Below are positions 8,200 to 17,977 of a stretch of 64,000 nt of DNA, in pieces. The stretch is from Acidisphaera sp. S103 (lineage in GTDB: Bacteria > Pseudomonadota > Alphaproteobacteria > Acetobacterales > Acetobacteraceae): positions 11,838-75,837 of the forward strand of contig NZ_LMUJ01000072.1 of NCBI RefSeq assembly GCF_009765975.1, written 5' to 3'. The stretch's first letter is position 1. Each line of letters opens with the position of its first letter. Position numbers and translations under genes: made by a program. The notes beneath the pieces are model-generated. The model had not been told where the DNA came from. It did no database searches and worked only from the letters and a program-made list of their open reading frames with translations.

Positions 8200-9560
8200 C
8201 CGAATTGCTGTTCAACGCTTTCATCATGAATACCGTTTCTCACATCCAGCACGGATTGTGGCGGCACCCGGCCGCGCGGCAGGCCGACTTTGACGACGTA
8301 CAGGTCTGGATCGACCTGGTCAGGACGCTGGAGTCAGGTCTCTTCGATGCCGCCTTCTTCGCCGATGTGGTGGGACTGTATGGGCCGGTCAACGGCGATT
8401 ACGAGGTCAACGCCCGCGAGGGCCTGCAGATCCCCAGTCACGATCCTTCCGTCCTGATGTCGGCGCTGGCCGTGAATACCGAGCATCTCGGGCTTGCCTT
8501 TACCAGTTCGGTGCTTCAGGCCCATCCGTTCGAATTCGCCCGGCGTGCGTCGACCCTCGATCACATCAGCAAAGGCCGCATTGCCTGGAACATCGTGACC
8601 AGCACGCAGGAAAATGCCGCGCGGAATTTTGGCCTGGATCGGCTGACAGCGCACGATGAGCGGTACGAATGGGCCGACGAATATCTGGATGTCGTATTCA
8701 AGCTCTGGGAAGGATCATGGGACGAAGGGGCACTGCTGAAGGATCGCCAGCGAGGCGTATTTTCCGACTACACGAAAATCCACAAGATCCATCATGTCGG
8801 GAAGCGATATCGGGTAGAAGGTCCACACCTGCCCGCACCATCGCCACAGCGCACGCCGCTGCTGTTCCAGGCCGGGTCCTCCCCGGCCGGCCGCGCTTTC
8901 GCGGCGCGCAACGCCGAGGCTCAGTTCATTTCGACACCAAATCCGGCGGCGGCGGCAGAACTGATCGCCGACACGCGCCGCTTGGCCGAAGCCGCAGGGC
9001 GCCATAGTGACGACATTAAATTCTTCCAGGGGTTCGTCCTTGTAACCGGCAGTACGGAGGAAGAGGCTCGGCGTAACGAAGCAGATCTTGAGCGATATAT
9101 CAGTCCTGACGGTTTCCTGGCCCATGCAAATCTGGGCGTCTCGCAGGACGACGGCCGTCCGCTGCCGCCTGATACGTTGCTGGCCGATGTAAAGACGAAC
9201 GGCGGCCGCAGTCATATCGAATGGATGCGCAAAAGCGTGCCTGACCGAGAGCCGACTGTCGCCGACCTGGGTAGATTGACGTCCCGTCGGCACGCTCGCC
9301 TGGTTGGCACGCCGGAGCAAATCGCCGATCAACTCGTTGTCTGGCAGCAGGCCGGCATCGATGGGGTGAACCTGATCAACTGGATGATTCCCGGTTCGTA
9401 CGAGGAATTTTCGCGGCACTTGCTGCCCGTTCTTCAGAAACGAGGCCTTGCCAAGCACGAATATGCAAAAGGCACGCTACGCGCCAAACTGTTCGGTCAC
9501 GACCGGCTCAATGATCGCCATCCTGCTGCCCGCTACCGAGGCTACTTTACACCGCGGTAG
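8196..9560 (+). CDS. NtaA/SnaA/DszA-family FMNH2-dependent monooxygenase
   Basis: A 454-residue luciferase-like monooxygenase, about the length of DszA. It has TLESGLFDAAFFADVVG, RRASTLDHISKGRIAWNIVT, FGLDRLTAHDERYEWADEYL and a C-terminal VGTPEQIADQLVVWQQ. The central loop reads VEGPHLPAPSPQRTPLLFQAG instead of the VRGPLNVPRSPQG form of its three paralogues, so its substrate probably differs. It starts in an ATGA overlap with the relic oxidase tail and is the last rightward gene of the transporter operon, converging on the monooxygenase at 9619. Confidence 0.87.
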   Translation: MTELLFNAFIMNTVSHIQHGLWRHPAARQADFDDVQVWIDLVRTLESGLFDAAFFADVVGLYGPVNGDYEVNAREGLQIPSHDPSVLMSALAVNTEHLGLAFTSSVLQAHPFEFARRASTLDHISKGRIAWNIVTSTQENAARNFGLDRLTAHDERYEWADEYLDVVFKLWEGSWDEGALLKDRQRGVFSDYTKIHKIHHVGKRYRVEGPHLPAPSPQRTPLLFQAGSSPAGRAFAARNAEAQFISTPNPAAAAELIADTRRLAEAAGRHSDDIKFFQGFVLVTGSTEEEARRNEADLERYISPDGFLAHANLGVSQDDGRPLPPDTLLADVKTNGGRSHIEWMRKSVPDREPTVADLGRLTSRRHARLVGTPEQIADQLVVWQQAGIDGVNLINWMIPGSYEEFSRHLLPVLQKRGLAKHEYAKGTLRAKLFGHDRLNDRHPAARYRGYFTPR

Positions 9561-9618
9561 CGCCCGAAGCTGCCGCGCCGCTCGACCGGACGTCATGACG
9601 CTTCAAACGGAAGGCGCT

Positions 9619-10935
9619 TCATTGAGGCGCGCCAAGATCGTAATGATCGCGTAGCGTGGCGCCTTCGTAGTCGCGGCGAAACAGGCCGCGTCGTTGCAAA
9701 ATAGGGACCACACCATCAACGAAGTCGGTAAGGCCACCAGGCAGATAAGCTGGCATGAAGTTGAATCCGTCGGCCGCTCCGTTGCTGAACCATTCCTCTA
9801 TCCGCTCGGCGACCTGTTCCGGGGTACCGATCATGGTCTGATGGCCGCGGGCACCGGCCATGCGCTGAAGAAGCTGGCGCAGCGTCAAGTTCTCCCGCTG
9901 AACCAGCGTCGCAACTAGGGCGGTACGGCTGCGATGGGTTTCCACCGTTTCGTTCTCTGGGAAGGCATCGGCCGGCAACGGCGCATCGAGTGGATAATTA
10001 CTGAGGTCCACGCCGGTGAAACCGCGCAACTGGCGCAGCCCGTATTCCGGCGCGATCAGTTCGTCGAACTCGGCGGCCAGATTCTTCGCCTCGGCCTCAG
10101 TACCCCCGATGATGGGGCTGAGTCCGACAACGATCCGCACCCGATCAGGGTCGCGCCGGTTCTCGATCACACGCCGGCGGAACCCCGCGTAGAACTGCTG
10201 GCCGTCCTCCAACGTTCGCTGGGCAGTGAACACGACCTCGGCGTGCCGAGCGGCGAACGCCATGCCGGTTTCGGATGACCCTGCCTGAATCAGCACCGGC
10301 CGGCCTTGGGGAGAACGCGGGACATTCAGCGGGCCGCGAACTTTGAAAAATTCACCCTCATGGAAAATTTCATGAATTCTTCCGGCATCGGCATAAATAT
10401 CGTTGGCGCGGTCGTCGATGATCGCGTCCGCATCCCAGCTATCCCACAGCTTCTTCACTGCCTGAACAAAATCCTCGGCGCGACGGTAGCGGTCCCGATG
10501 GGCAGCGATGCCATCCAGCCCATAGTTCAGCGCCACGGCTTCGTTGCTGGTGGTTACGATGTTCCATCCAATGCGCCCCCCACTGAGCTGATCCAGCGAG
10601 GCGATCTTGCGTGCCACGCTGAACGGCTCGTTGAACGTGGTGGAAACGGTTGCAGCCAGCCCGATCGTATGGGTCACGGCACTCAGCGCGCCGTGCAGCG
10701 CGATCGGGTCGAGCTGCTCCACCGGCCGGTATGTCACGTTGTCGGACAAGGCCGGCGTATCGCCGTAGAACACGGCATCGAGCTTTCCCCGCTCCGCGAT
10801 GTCGGCGATCATCTTGTGGAAAGCAAGCGAACTGAGACGTACCGGCGCGGTACGCGGATGCCGCCACGAAGCCTCATGGTTGCCGCCGGTGCTGACGTGG
10901 ACGTTGAAATGAAGCTGACGCGGACGCCTGGTCAT
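9619..10935 (-). CDS. NtaA/SnaA/DszA-family FMNH2-dependent monooxygenase
   Basis: A 438-residue member of the same group, starting MTRRPRQLHFNVHVSTGG. It has IAERGKLDAVFYGDTPALS, LDQLSGGRIGWNIVTT, VRGPLNVPRSPQGRPVLIQAG and IGTPEQVAERIEEWF. It lies about 90 bases downstream of the fused ABC ATPase gene and reads the same way, so it is probably the terminal gene of the peptide-type ABC operon (16271 to 9619). That pairing suggests the transporter imports this enzyme's substrate. Reduced flavin must come from elsewhere. Confidence 0.87.
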   Translation of the reverse strand: MTRRPRQLHFNVHVSTGGNHEASWRHPRTAPVRLSSLAFHKMIADIAERGKLDAVFYGDTPALSDNVTYRPVEQLDPIALHGALSAVTHTIGLAATVSTTFNEPFSVARKIASLDQLSGGRIGWNIVTTSNEAVALNYGLDGIAAHRDRYRRAEDFVQAVKKLWDSWDADAIIDDRANDIYADAGRIHEIFHEGEFFKVRGPLNVPRSPQGRPVLIQAGSSETGMAFAARHAEVVFTAQRTLEDGQQFYAGFRRRVIENRRDPDRVRIVVGLSPIIGGTEAEAKNLAAEFDELIAPEYGLRQLRGFTGVDLSNYPLDAPLPADAFPENETVETHRSRTALVATLVQRENLTLRQLLQRMAGARGHQTMIGTPEQVAERIEEWFSNGAADGFNFMPAYLPGGLTDFVDGVVPILQRRGLFRRDYEGATLRDHYDLGAPQ

Positions 10936-11027
10936 GGTGTCGGTTCCTCGGAAAAGTCGGGTGCTTGATCGCGTGCATTGCGTGCCATGTGTCCGCTCGG
11001 TTCAGCCGCGATCCGAAAGAACGGCCC

Positions 11028-12662
11028 TCACGCGGCCAGCGCGAAACGCAGGCGCGGGACAGCAGCGACAAGGTCTTGGGTGTAACGACATTGCGGACGC
11101 AGCAGGATGTCGTCCACGTCGCCGCTTTCCACCGCTTCGCCCTGGCTCATGACCAGCACCCTGTCGCTCAGGTGATGGATGACGCCGAGATCGTGGGAGA
11201 TGAACAGGTAACTGATTCCGAATTGATGCTTGAGATCGCCCAGCAGATCGAGGATCTGCGCCTGGATGGAAACGTCCAGAGCGGAAACGGGTTCGTCGCA
11301 CACAATGACCTTCGGGCGCGAGGCGATCGCTCGGGCGATCGCGACCCGCTGACGCTGGCCGCCCGACAATTCAAGCGGCCGGCGGATGCGAAACGCATTG
11401 GACAGGCTGACAAGCTCCAGCAACTCGGTGACGCGTGCCCGCCGATGCGCCTCATCCTTTGGCAGGCTGTCCTCAATGACACGCTCGACAGTCCAACGGG
11501 GGTCGAAGGAACTCAGCGGGTCCTGATAGACGATCGAGATGCCGCGCCGCCATTTCCGGCGCTGCCGTTCCGGCAAGGCCGTCCAGGGCGCACCGTTGAG
11601 CAGTACCTCGCCTTCATCGGGCGTTTCGAGCGCCATCACCATGCGCGCCACGGTGGATTTGCCCGACCCGGATTCACCTACGATCCCTAACGTCTCGCCG
11701 GTGTTCAGCGAAAACGAAACGCCGCGCACGGCGGTGTGCAGGCTTCCGTCCGGGCGTCGAAACCGCTTCACCAGCCCGTTCGCCTGCAACAGCGGATTTT
11801 CCGCATACGACGGTGCCGCCGGTTGCACAGGCAACGACGGGCGCGGTGCCGACGCGGGCGCCAGCCGCGTGCCGCGCGAATGCATCGACGGAACGGCATT
11901 GAGCAGGCGGCGTGTGTACTCGTGGCGGGGTTCCCGGAAAACCTGGTCGGCAGCTCCGCACTCCACGACCTCTCCACGCCGCATGACGATCACCTCGTCG
12001 GCCATGCGGGAAACGACTGCGAGGTTGTGGCTGATCAGGATCAGCGCCTTGCCGCGCGCCTGTGTCTCCGCCAGCAAATCCAGTATTCGCGCCTGCACCG
12101 TGACGTCCAGGGCAGTCGTCGGTTCGTCGGCGATCAGCAGCTTCGGGTCCAACGCCAGGGACGCGGCTATCAGTGCGCGCTGGCGTTGGCCGCCCGACAG
12201 CTCATGCGGCAGTTGCCGCGCCTTGACGGTTGGTTCCGGCACACCAACCCGTTCCAACAACCGAACGACATGCTCGGTCCGTTCGGTTCGCGACCTCGCC
12301 TCGCCATGCAGTTGCAGACCTTCTGCGATCTCCCGGCCAACCGGCCGCAACTGATCCAGGGATACCAGCGCATCCTGCAGCACGAAACCGATATGCCGGC
12401 CGCGGACGCGCCGCCACTCGCGATCCGGCAAGGCAGTCAGGTCGCGGCCTTCGAAGGAAAGACGGTCGGCCTGCACCAGGGCGCCCTGCCCTGCCAAGCC
12501 GACCAGGCTGCGCGCCGTCACACTTTTCCCCGATCCGGACTCCCCGACGATGGCGAGGCAGCGTCCCGCTTCCACGGTGAAAGAGACACCCTTAACAACT
12601 TCGTTACCGCGTCCGAAGGATACGCGCAGATTGTCGACGGCGAGCAGAGGAGGATTGATCAT
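11028..12662 (-). CDS. Fused Dpp/Opp-type ABC ATPase (two ATPase domains)
   Basis: A 544-residue protein carrying both ATPase halves of a peptide/nickel-type importer, equivalent to DppD plus DppF. Domain one (about 1-250) has GESGSGKSVTARSL, LSGGQRQRALIAASL and IADEPTTALDV. Domain two (about 290-540) has GESGSGKSTVARMV, LSGGQRQRVAIARAI and CDEPVSALDVS. The ATG at 12662 overlaps the permease stop as ATGA; reading further upstream only antisense-like residues precede it. The cytosolic dimer would drive the permeases at 12659 and 13555. Confidence 0.9.
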   Translation of the reverse strand: MINPPLLAVDNLRVSFGRGNEVVKGVSFTVEAGRCLAIVGESGSGKSVTARSLVGLAGQGALVQADRLSFEGRDLTALPDREWRRVRGRHIGFVLQDALVSLDQLRPVGREIAEGLQLHGEARSRTERTEHVVRLLERVGVPEPTVKARQLPHELSGGQRQRALIAASLALDPKLLIADEPTTALDVTVQARILDLLAETQARGKALILISHNLAVVSRMADEVIVMRRGEVVECGAADQVFREPRHEYTRRLLNAVPSMHSRGTRLAPASAPRPSLPVQPAAPSYAENPLLQANGLVKRFRRPDGSLHTAVRGVSFSLNTGETLGIVGESGSGKSTVARMVMALETPDEGEVLLNGAPWTALPERQRRKWRRGISIVYQDPLSSFDPRWTVERVIEDSLPKDEAHRRARVTELLELVSLSNAFRIRRPLELSGGQRQRVAIARAIASRPKVIVCDEPVSALDVSIQAQILDLLGDLKHQFGISYLFISHDLGVIHHLSDRVLVMSQGEAVESGDVDDILLRPQCRYTQDLVAAVPRLRFALAA

Positions 12663-13558
12663 ACCGGGTGAAACCGTCCTTCCAGCCGGTCCTGGAGATG
12701 CTGGCCGATGACGGTAACGGACAAGGCGAAGACGATGATGGCGAATCCGGGCATCACCTCCAGCCACCACGCATTGACGACGTAGTCGCGTCCTGCATCC
12801 AGCAGCGCACCCCATTCCGGCGACGGTGGCGCGACACCCAGGCCAAGGAAGGCGAGTCCCGAGGCCCAGACGATGGACTGGCCCAACCCCAGCGTGATCA
12901 TCACGACGAGCGGCCGCATGGCGTTGGGAAAAATGTGTTGGCGGACGATGCGTTGCCACGAATGCCCGAGTGCCGTTGCCGCTTCCACATATCCTGCCCT
13001 CCTGACCGCCAGAAATTGTCCCCGGATCATGCGGGCATATCCCGGCGCGGTGCCGACACCCACGGCCACGATCAGGGTTGCGGTCGTGGCATCGAAGATC
13101 GTTACGAACAGCAAGGCGAGGAACAGGTTGGGGAACGCGAACATTACCTCCAGAAAGCGGCTGATGAGGCTGTCGGCCATGCGCCCACCAAGGCCGGCGG
13201 CAATGCCCAGCGTCAGGGCGATCGACATGCTGAGCGTTGTCGCGCCAACCCCGATCGCCATCGATTGCGCCGTTCCCTGGACGACGCGGGAGAAGACGTC
13301 ACGGCCCGACTGGTCGGTACCGAAGATATGGCTGAGGGACGGGGCTTGGAGCGTCGAGAACAGATCGGTCCGGAATGGGTCGTGTGTCCGCAGCACGCCA
13401 GGCGCCAAAGCGGCGAGCACGAAGCCGCCGAGGATGAAGGCGGCAACGTAGACGCTGACGGGTATGCTCGTTACAAACGTTACGACATAGGTAAGTCGCC
13501 GACGAAAATCGCCGGAGAAACCCAAACGGGTGCCGGTGATGGTGCTTGTACTGCTCAT
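12659..13558 (-). CDS. DppC-like ABC transporter permease
   Basis: A 299-residue inner-membrane permease with an N-terminal OppC-type region followed by about six membrane segments. A characteristic periplasmic stretch reads HIFGTDQSGRDVFSRVVQG. The cytoplasmic coupling loop is EAATALGHSWQRIVRQHIFP. It overlaps both neighbours by four bases (ATGA), so it is translated as part of the transporter operon and pairs with the permease at 13555. Confidence 0.9.
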   Translation of the reverse strand: MSSTSTITGTRLGFSGDFRRRLTYVVTFVTSIPVSVYVAAFILGGFVLAALAPGVLRTHDPFRTDLFSTLQAPSLSHIFGTDQSGRDVFSRVVQGTAQSMAIGVGATTLSMSIALTLGIAAGLGGRMADSLISRFLEVMFAFPNLFLALLFVTIFDATTATLIVAVGVGTAPGYARMIRGQFLAVRRAGYVEAATALGHSWQRIVRQHIFPNAMRPLVVMITLGLGQSIVWASGLAFLGLGVAPPSPEWGALLDAGRDYVVNAWWLEVMPGFAIIVFALSVTVIGQHLQDRLEGRFHPV

Positions 13559-14547
13559 GCTGCCTTCAATCGGGGGTCGATGATAGGATAGGCGAGATCG
13601 ACGATCAGGTTTGCAACGATATACATACCGGCGGAAACGACGATGATGCCCGTCACCAGGGGGATGTCGCGCACGGACGTGGCGCTGACCAGCAGACCGC
13701 CGATACCGGGCCGAGCAAAGACGGTTTCGATGACGGCCGCACCGGAAAACAATGCCCCGAGGGCCCAGCCTGAAAGGGTTACGCCCGGCAGCACGGCGTG
13801 CCGTAGCACGTGGCGTAACCTGACTCCGAAGTCCCCCATCCCGCGCATGCGTGAGGACATCACGAAAGGCTGCTCCAGCACGCGTGCGAATTCCTCCCGG
13901 ATGATCCGGCCGATGAAGCCGGAGAGCGGGATCGCCAATGCCAGGGACGGCAATACCAGGCCAGGAAGACCGTTATTGCCCTCGACCGGGAACAAGCCGA
14001 GTTTGACCGCGAAGATAACCAGCAGAATCGTGCCGATCCAATACGGCGGCGAAACCGCAATCGCAACCTGCAACGCCCCGACGAAGGACGATACCCGACC
14101 CTGGCGCCCCGCGGTGGCAAGTGTCAGGACGATTGCCATGACCCATGCCAAAACCAGAGCCGATAGCGTAAGCTGGATGGTTGGCCAGATCTGTTCGGCG
14201 ATAATGTCGATGACCGGGCGGTGTGCCTGATAGGATTCGCCAAAGTCGCCGCTGACCAAGCCGGAAATGTAATGAGAATATTGCACGATCAGGGGATCGT
14301 TGAAGCCGTATTTGGCATTCACCGCCGCGATCTGCGCCGCACTCGGCTGGCTGAACGTACCAGACGCAAGATTGATGATCATCTCGGCTCGGTTGCCCGG
14401 CATCAGAGCCTGGACGCAAAAGGTGAACGTCGCAGTGGCCCAAAAGACGGTAATGGCTCCCAACAGGCGGCTGGCGACCCAACGGACACGCCGTCTGCCG
14501 CCCGCCCTATCGGCTGTCGACGCAACACCCGCGGTAACTACGCTCAT
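13555..14547 (-). CDS. DppB-like ABC transporter permease
   Basis: A 330-residue inner-membrane permease of the peptide/nickel importer type. A single membrane segment near residue 35 (GAITVFWATATFTFCVQALM) is followed by a periplasmic stretch and five more segments. The coupling loop region reads RMRGMGDFGVRLRHVLRHAVLP. It starts in a four-base overlap with the binding-protein gene and ends in one with the second permease. Ligand unknown; an organosulfur compound is inferred from the monooxygenase downstream. Confidence 0.9.
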   Translation of the reverse strand: MSVVTAGVASTADRAGGRRRVRWVASRLLGAITVFWATATFTFCVQALMPGNRAEMIINLASGTFSQPSAAQIAAVNAKYGFNDPLIVQYSHYISGLVSGDFGESYQAHRPVIDIIAEQIWPTIQLTLSALVLAWVMAIVLTLATAGRQGRVSSFVGALQVAIAVSPPYWIGTILLVIFAVKLGLFPVEGNNGLPGLVLPSLALAIPLSGFIGRIIREEFARVLEQPFVMSSRMRGMGDFGVRLRHVLRHAVLPGVTLSGWALGALFSGAAVIETVFARPGIGGLLVSATSVRDIPLVTGIIVVSAGMYIVANLIVDLAYPIIDPRLKAA

Positions 14548-16271
14548 TTCTCGAAATACGCGTCGTAGAAGACCGGCTCACTGACTGGCCCCGATATCCA
14601 GACATCCTTGAGCTTCGGCTGGCTGGCGATCGACACGGTGAGGGGAAACAGGCCGACGACGGCGGCGTTGTCGACAATGAGGCGCTGGGCGTCCTGATAA
14701 AGTTTCAGACGTTCTTTGTCATCGAAGTCGCTGTCGGCCGCCGCGATCAGCTTCCATAGCGCCGGGGGTTGGAAGCGGGAGGCATTGTTCGCATTCACGA
14801 ACCCATCATGGTCGGGCCGCCAGGAGATTTTCAGGATTTCCGCGCCGGCGGCAACCCAGTAAGCAGGCTGGGCCTCATAATCGTGCGGACCACGCCCCTT
14901 GCCGGCAAACCAGTCGGCCTGTTGGATCGGCTTCAACACGACATTGAAACCGGCAGCGCGGGCCTGGTCCTGCAGGATCTGAAGCACCAGAACTCCGTCG
15001 CTCGAGATCAGCGAGCCGCCGGCGTAGAGCAGCCGCACCGTGAGCGGCTTACCGTCTTTGGTACGGATGCCATCGGAGGTGCGCCCGGTCCAACCGGCTT
15101 CATCCAACAGGCGGTTGGCGGCGGTGAGATCGTACGGATCGGAAGCGTCAAGTTCCTTTACCCTCTCGGGGGAGCTTATGCTCATGGAGCCGTTGGCGTT
15201 GTATGGCACCGCGCCACGAAACGCGACGTCGACCGCCTGGCGCCGTTCCGAGACATGGGCAAAGGCCTGGCGCACGCGCACGTCGTCGAACGGTGGAAAC
15301 GCAGTATTCAGTTGCAGGCGCGTGGGGGTCCCGCCGGTGATGTCCCGGATGACTGTGAATCGCTTGTTCGCGTCCGCCCAATCGACGGCCGGTACGTCAT
15401 AGATCGCATCGGACTCGTCAGTCAGCAGGGAACCGTAGCGAACCGTGTTGTCCTTCAGGAACTTCCAAATGATTTCGTCCACATAGGCCGGTCCCTGATG
15501 CTTAGCGGTGGCGGGGGCTGAATTATAATTCGGGTTGCGCTTCAGGATGACGTTCTGGCCGTGATTCCATTTTTCGACATAGAAAGGTCCCGACCCGATC
15601 GGCTTCTCACATGTCGCCTGCGGACCAAGCGCCAAGGCGGTCGGGGAGAGAAGTCCGAAGAAATACGTCGATAGCACGGTCAACAATTGCTCGTAAGGCT
15701 GCCGGAGGTCGATCCGCAGGGTCAGGGGATCGGGCGCTGTGACGGCACTGATGTAGTCTCCGACATAGAGTTTGGCGTTTACATTGGCCTTGTCGGGATC
15801 ATTCGAGAGCCAGCGATTAAAGTCTGCCACGATGGCGTTCGCGTCGAGCGCTGTGCCGTCAGTGAATTTCACATTCGGTTTGATCTTAAAGGTATACGTC
15901 CTGCGATCATCGGAAATCGTCCACTCCGTCGCGATCCACGGCACGATCCGGCCATCGTGCGTCCGGGCAACGAGATTATCCGCGTACTGCCGCTGGATGT
16001 ACCCGGCCTGAACCCAGCCGGCGTAAAGGCACGGCGGCTCCTGCTCATGGCCGTAACGAATTGTGCCGCCTCGATTTGGATCCGCGGATGCTGGCGGCGC
16101 GACGGCCAAGCTGATACCAGCAAGAATAAATCCAGCCATCAGGCGTTGACGTGGAACGGCCGGCTGTCGTGAAACCAGTGAGGACGTAGCCCCGCTGCAT
16201 GACGCGGGGGCGGACAGGACCCTGCCGCGAAACACCGTGAATGCAATGCCGCCGAATGGCGCAATCGCCAT
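14544..16271 (-). CDS. Family-5 extracellular solute-binding protein (DppA-like)
   Basis: A 575-residue periplasmic binding protein (SBP_bac_5). It shows GGTIRYGHEQEPPCLYAGW, TYTFKIKPNVKFTDGTALDA and the GSGPFYVEKWNHGQNVILKR segment. The ATG at 16271 has AAGGA about 8 bases upstream, which gives an unusually long leader before the hydrophobic signal at residues 45-63 (MAGFILAGISLAVAPPASA). An internal ATG at 16139 would give a normal signal peptide but has no SD. It is the first gene of the ABC operon and should deliver the ligand to the permeases. Confidence 0.88.
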   Translation of the reverse strand: MAIAPFGGIAFTVFRGRVLSAPASCSGATSSLVSRQPAVPRQRLMAGFILAGISLAVAPPASADPNRGGTIRYGHEQEPPCLYAGWVQAGYIQRQYADNLVARTHDGRIVPWIATEWTISDDRRTYTFKIKPNVKFTDGTALDANAIVADFNRWLSNDPDKANVNAKLYVGDYISAVTAPDPLTLRIDLRQPYEQLLTVLSTYFFGLLSPTALALGPQATCEKPIGSGPFYVEKWNHGQNVILKRNPNYNSAPATAKHQGPAYVDEIIWKFLKDNTVRYGSLLTDESDAIYDVPAVDWADANKRFTVIRDITGGTPTRLQLNTAFPPFDDVRVRQAFAHVSERRQAVDVAFRGAVPYNANGSMSISSPERVKELDASDPYDLTAANRLLDEAGWTGRTSDGIRTKDGKPLTVRLLYAGGSLISSDGVLVLQILQDQARAAGFNVVLKPIQQADWFAGKGRGPHDYEAQPAYWVAAGAEILKISWRPDHDGFVNANNASRFQPPALWKLIAAADSDFDDKERLKLYQDAQRLIVDNAAVVGLFPLTVSIASQPKLKDVWISGPVSEPVFYDAYFEK

Positions 16272-16872
16272 AATCTATATCCTTCGAAGTGGAAAGTACA
16301 TCACAAGTGTCATGGACATGTCCTCCGACATCTTTCGATGCGGGCCCGCACGACGTTGGGTGGCGGCCCGCGGGAAAGCTATAAGCATATTCACGACGTG
16401 GTCAACGCATAAATACGTTTGTATATCGTTAATACGGCCCGAGTGCCACGCCGAGCTAGGGTTAGTGGGATTCGGCTATGGTCAAAGCAATCGCCAAGGC
16501 AACCATGCCACGGTCCCTTCGCTTAAGGTTCATCTCCGAAGCGCTCCCACGGCTCCCTAAGATTGGCGCGGGAGATGGAGGAGCCTGACGAGCTCTGTAG
16601 AACACCGACGTATCAAAGCTGCGGCTGGAATCTTTATGCACGGTCATTTTAGGTAATTAAGTGGGCAACACTTGACTCGATAGGATAGTCGATCAAATAT
16701 GCCGCCGCATGCTGTAACGCTTGGTTACGGTTGCCGTTTCTTCCCTAAACTCGGCGACGCCTACCCGGCGTCGTCGCTTTCTTTACGAGCGGCGCGTGTC
16801 GGTCAGACAGGGAGAAGGGACATAGTGGTTGTGAAATCGATCCATGACAACCTCCCCGAACGATCCACCAGA
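16272..16872. other. Gene-poor intergenic region
   Basis: About 600 bases between the family-5 binding protein and the end of the next leftward operon. Positions 16385-16440 are AT-rich and probably hold the promoter for the ABC operon. A terminator-like hairpin lies at 16755-16773. Short open frames here show no recognisable protein. Confidence 0.45.
16755..16773. terminator. Possible terminator hairpin
   Basis: CGACGCC and GGCGTCG pair perfectly around TACCC, about 100 bases beyond the stop of the leftward beta-propeller gene. On the plus strand it is followed by a T-rich run (TCGCTTTCTTT). The leftward direction has no clear T tract, so the direction of action is uncertain. Confidence 0.35.
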
Positions 16873-17976
16873 TCAATGGCAGACCCCGTAGCTGCCGGCC
16901 AGGACGATGGCAGTCGGGTGACCTGGCATGGCGATGGACTCTGTCAGTTTGCGGCGCTGGGCGTTGATGACGGCCACTTGATCGGCATCGATCAGCGGCA
17001 AATAAAGCTTTTGGCCGTCTGGCGTGACACCACCACGCGCAGGGGTGCCAGCGAGGGGGATTTCCCCGGCCGCGTGCATCACTTCCAGGTCATAGAGCAG
17101 GACCGACTTGGCGGTTACACTCGGTATGAGTGCCAACGTATCGAACCATCCAGTATAGACAATGCTGACACCCGTGGCCGCCTTCAGCACGGTCGCGTTC
17201 TGTGCATCACCGTCACGAATGACCATCAGCGTACCGCGTTGGTTGTCCACGACCAACAGATACGCACCTGTCGCTGACGGAAAGGCAACGGTCGCCGCGG
17301 GTCCAGCAGGAATTGGAGCCAGTGGGCCCGACCGTTCCAGGTCCAGTACGCCGATCCCACCTCCGCTATCCGATTGCACGAAAAGCCGCCGGCCATCAGG
17401 CGACCGACCAAACGCCAAACTGCCACTCGGCAACCCGGTGGCAATAGCGGGATCCAACTGCCCCTTCAGGGCATCCATGACGTCGATCGCGCCAGCCTCT
17501 GCTCCAGCGAAATAAACCTTCCTGCTGTCGATGCTGAACACCATATCCCGCAGGTGCGGCAAGCCGTGCGCGGTCCCGACGATCCGGCGACGCAAAAGAT
17601 CGAGCAACACGACGTGCCCGTTTTTGGTGTCCGCCAGAGCGACCGTCAGGCCATCGCTGCTGACCGTCATGCGGCTAGGAACCAGATCGAGCGGTACGGT
17701 GCTTATCGTTTTAAGCTGCAGATCGACGATATTCACAAGCGGGCCTTTACCGTCGATCGCAAGCAGCTTGCCGATCGACGATGCGATCTCGATCTGTTTT
17801 GGTACCAGCCCAACATCGACGCTGCCAGCAATCTTGTCCGTATCCGGATCGATGTAAGGCACGACATGTTGGTCGGACAACGACACAAAAATCGCCTTGT
17901 TCGTGTCGAAAGTATCTTCATCGGCGTAGGCAGAGCTGACGAGCAGCGCAAGGAGAACGGCGAGGACAAACTTCAC
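16873..17976 (-). CDS. Exported YVTN-type beta-propeller protein
   Basis: About 367 residues. It begins at a GTG one base after the stop of the ABC ATPase gene, with signal peptide VKFVLAVLLALLVSSAYA. The rest repeats a propeller-blade pattern, for example KNGHVVLLDLLRRRIVGTAH, EAGAIDVMDALKGQLDPAIA and SPDGRRLFVQSDSGGGIGVL. Such proteins act as periplasmic binding or scaffold domains; no catalytic motif is visible. Its tight coupling to a taurine/sulfonate-type ABC system is unusual and suggests a linked periplasmic role. Function unknown. Confidence 0.75.
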   Translation of the reverse strand: MKFVLAVLLALLVSSAYADEDTFDTNKAIFVSLSDQHVVPYIDPDTDKIAGSVDVGLVPKQIEIASSIGKLLAIDGKGPLVNIVDLQLKTISTVPLDLVPSRMTVSSDGLTVALADTKNGHVVLLDLLRRRIVGTAHGLPHLRDMVFSIDSRKVYFAGAEAGAIDVMDALKGQLDPAIATGLPSGSLAFGRSPDGRRLFVQSDSGGGIGVLDLERSGPLAPIPAGPAATVAFPSATGAYLLVVDNQRGTLMVIRDGDAQNATVLKAATGVSIVYTGWFDTLALIPSVTAKSVLLYDLEVMHAAGEIPLAGTPARGGVTPDGQKLYLPLIDADQVAVINAQRRKLTESIAMPGHPTAIVLAGSYGVCH

Positions 17977-17977
17977 G

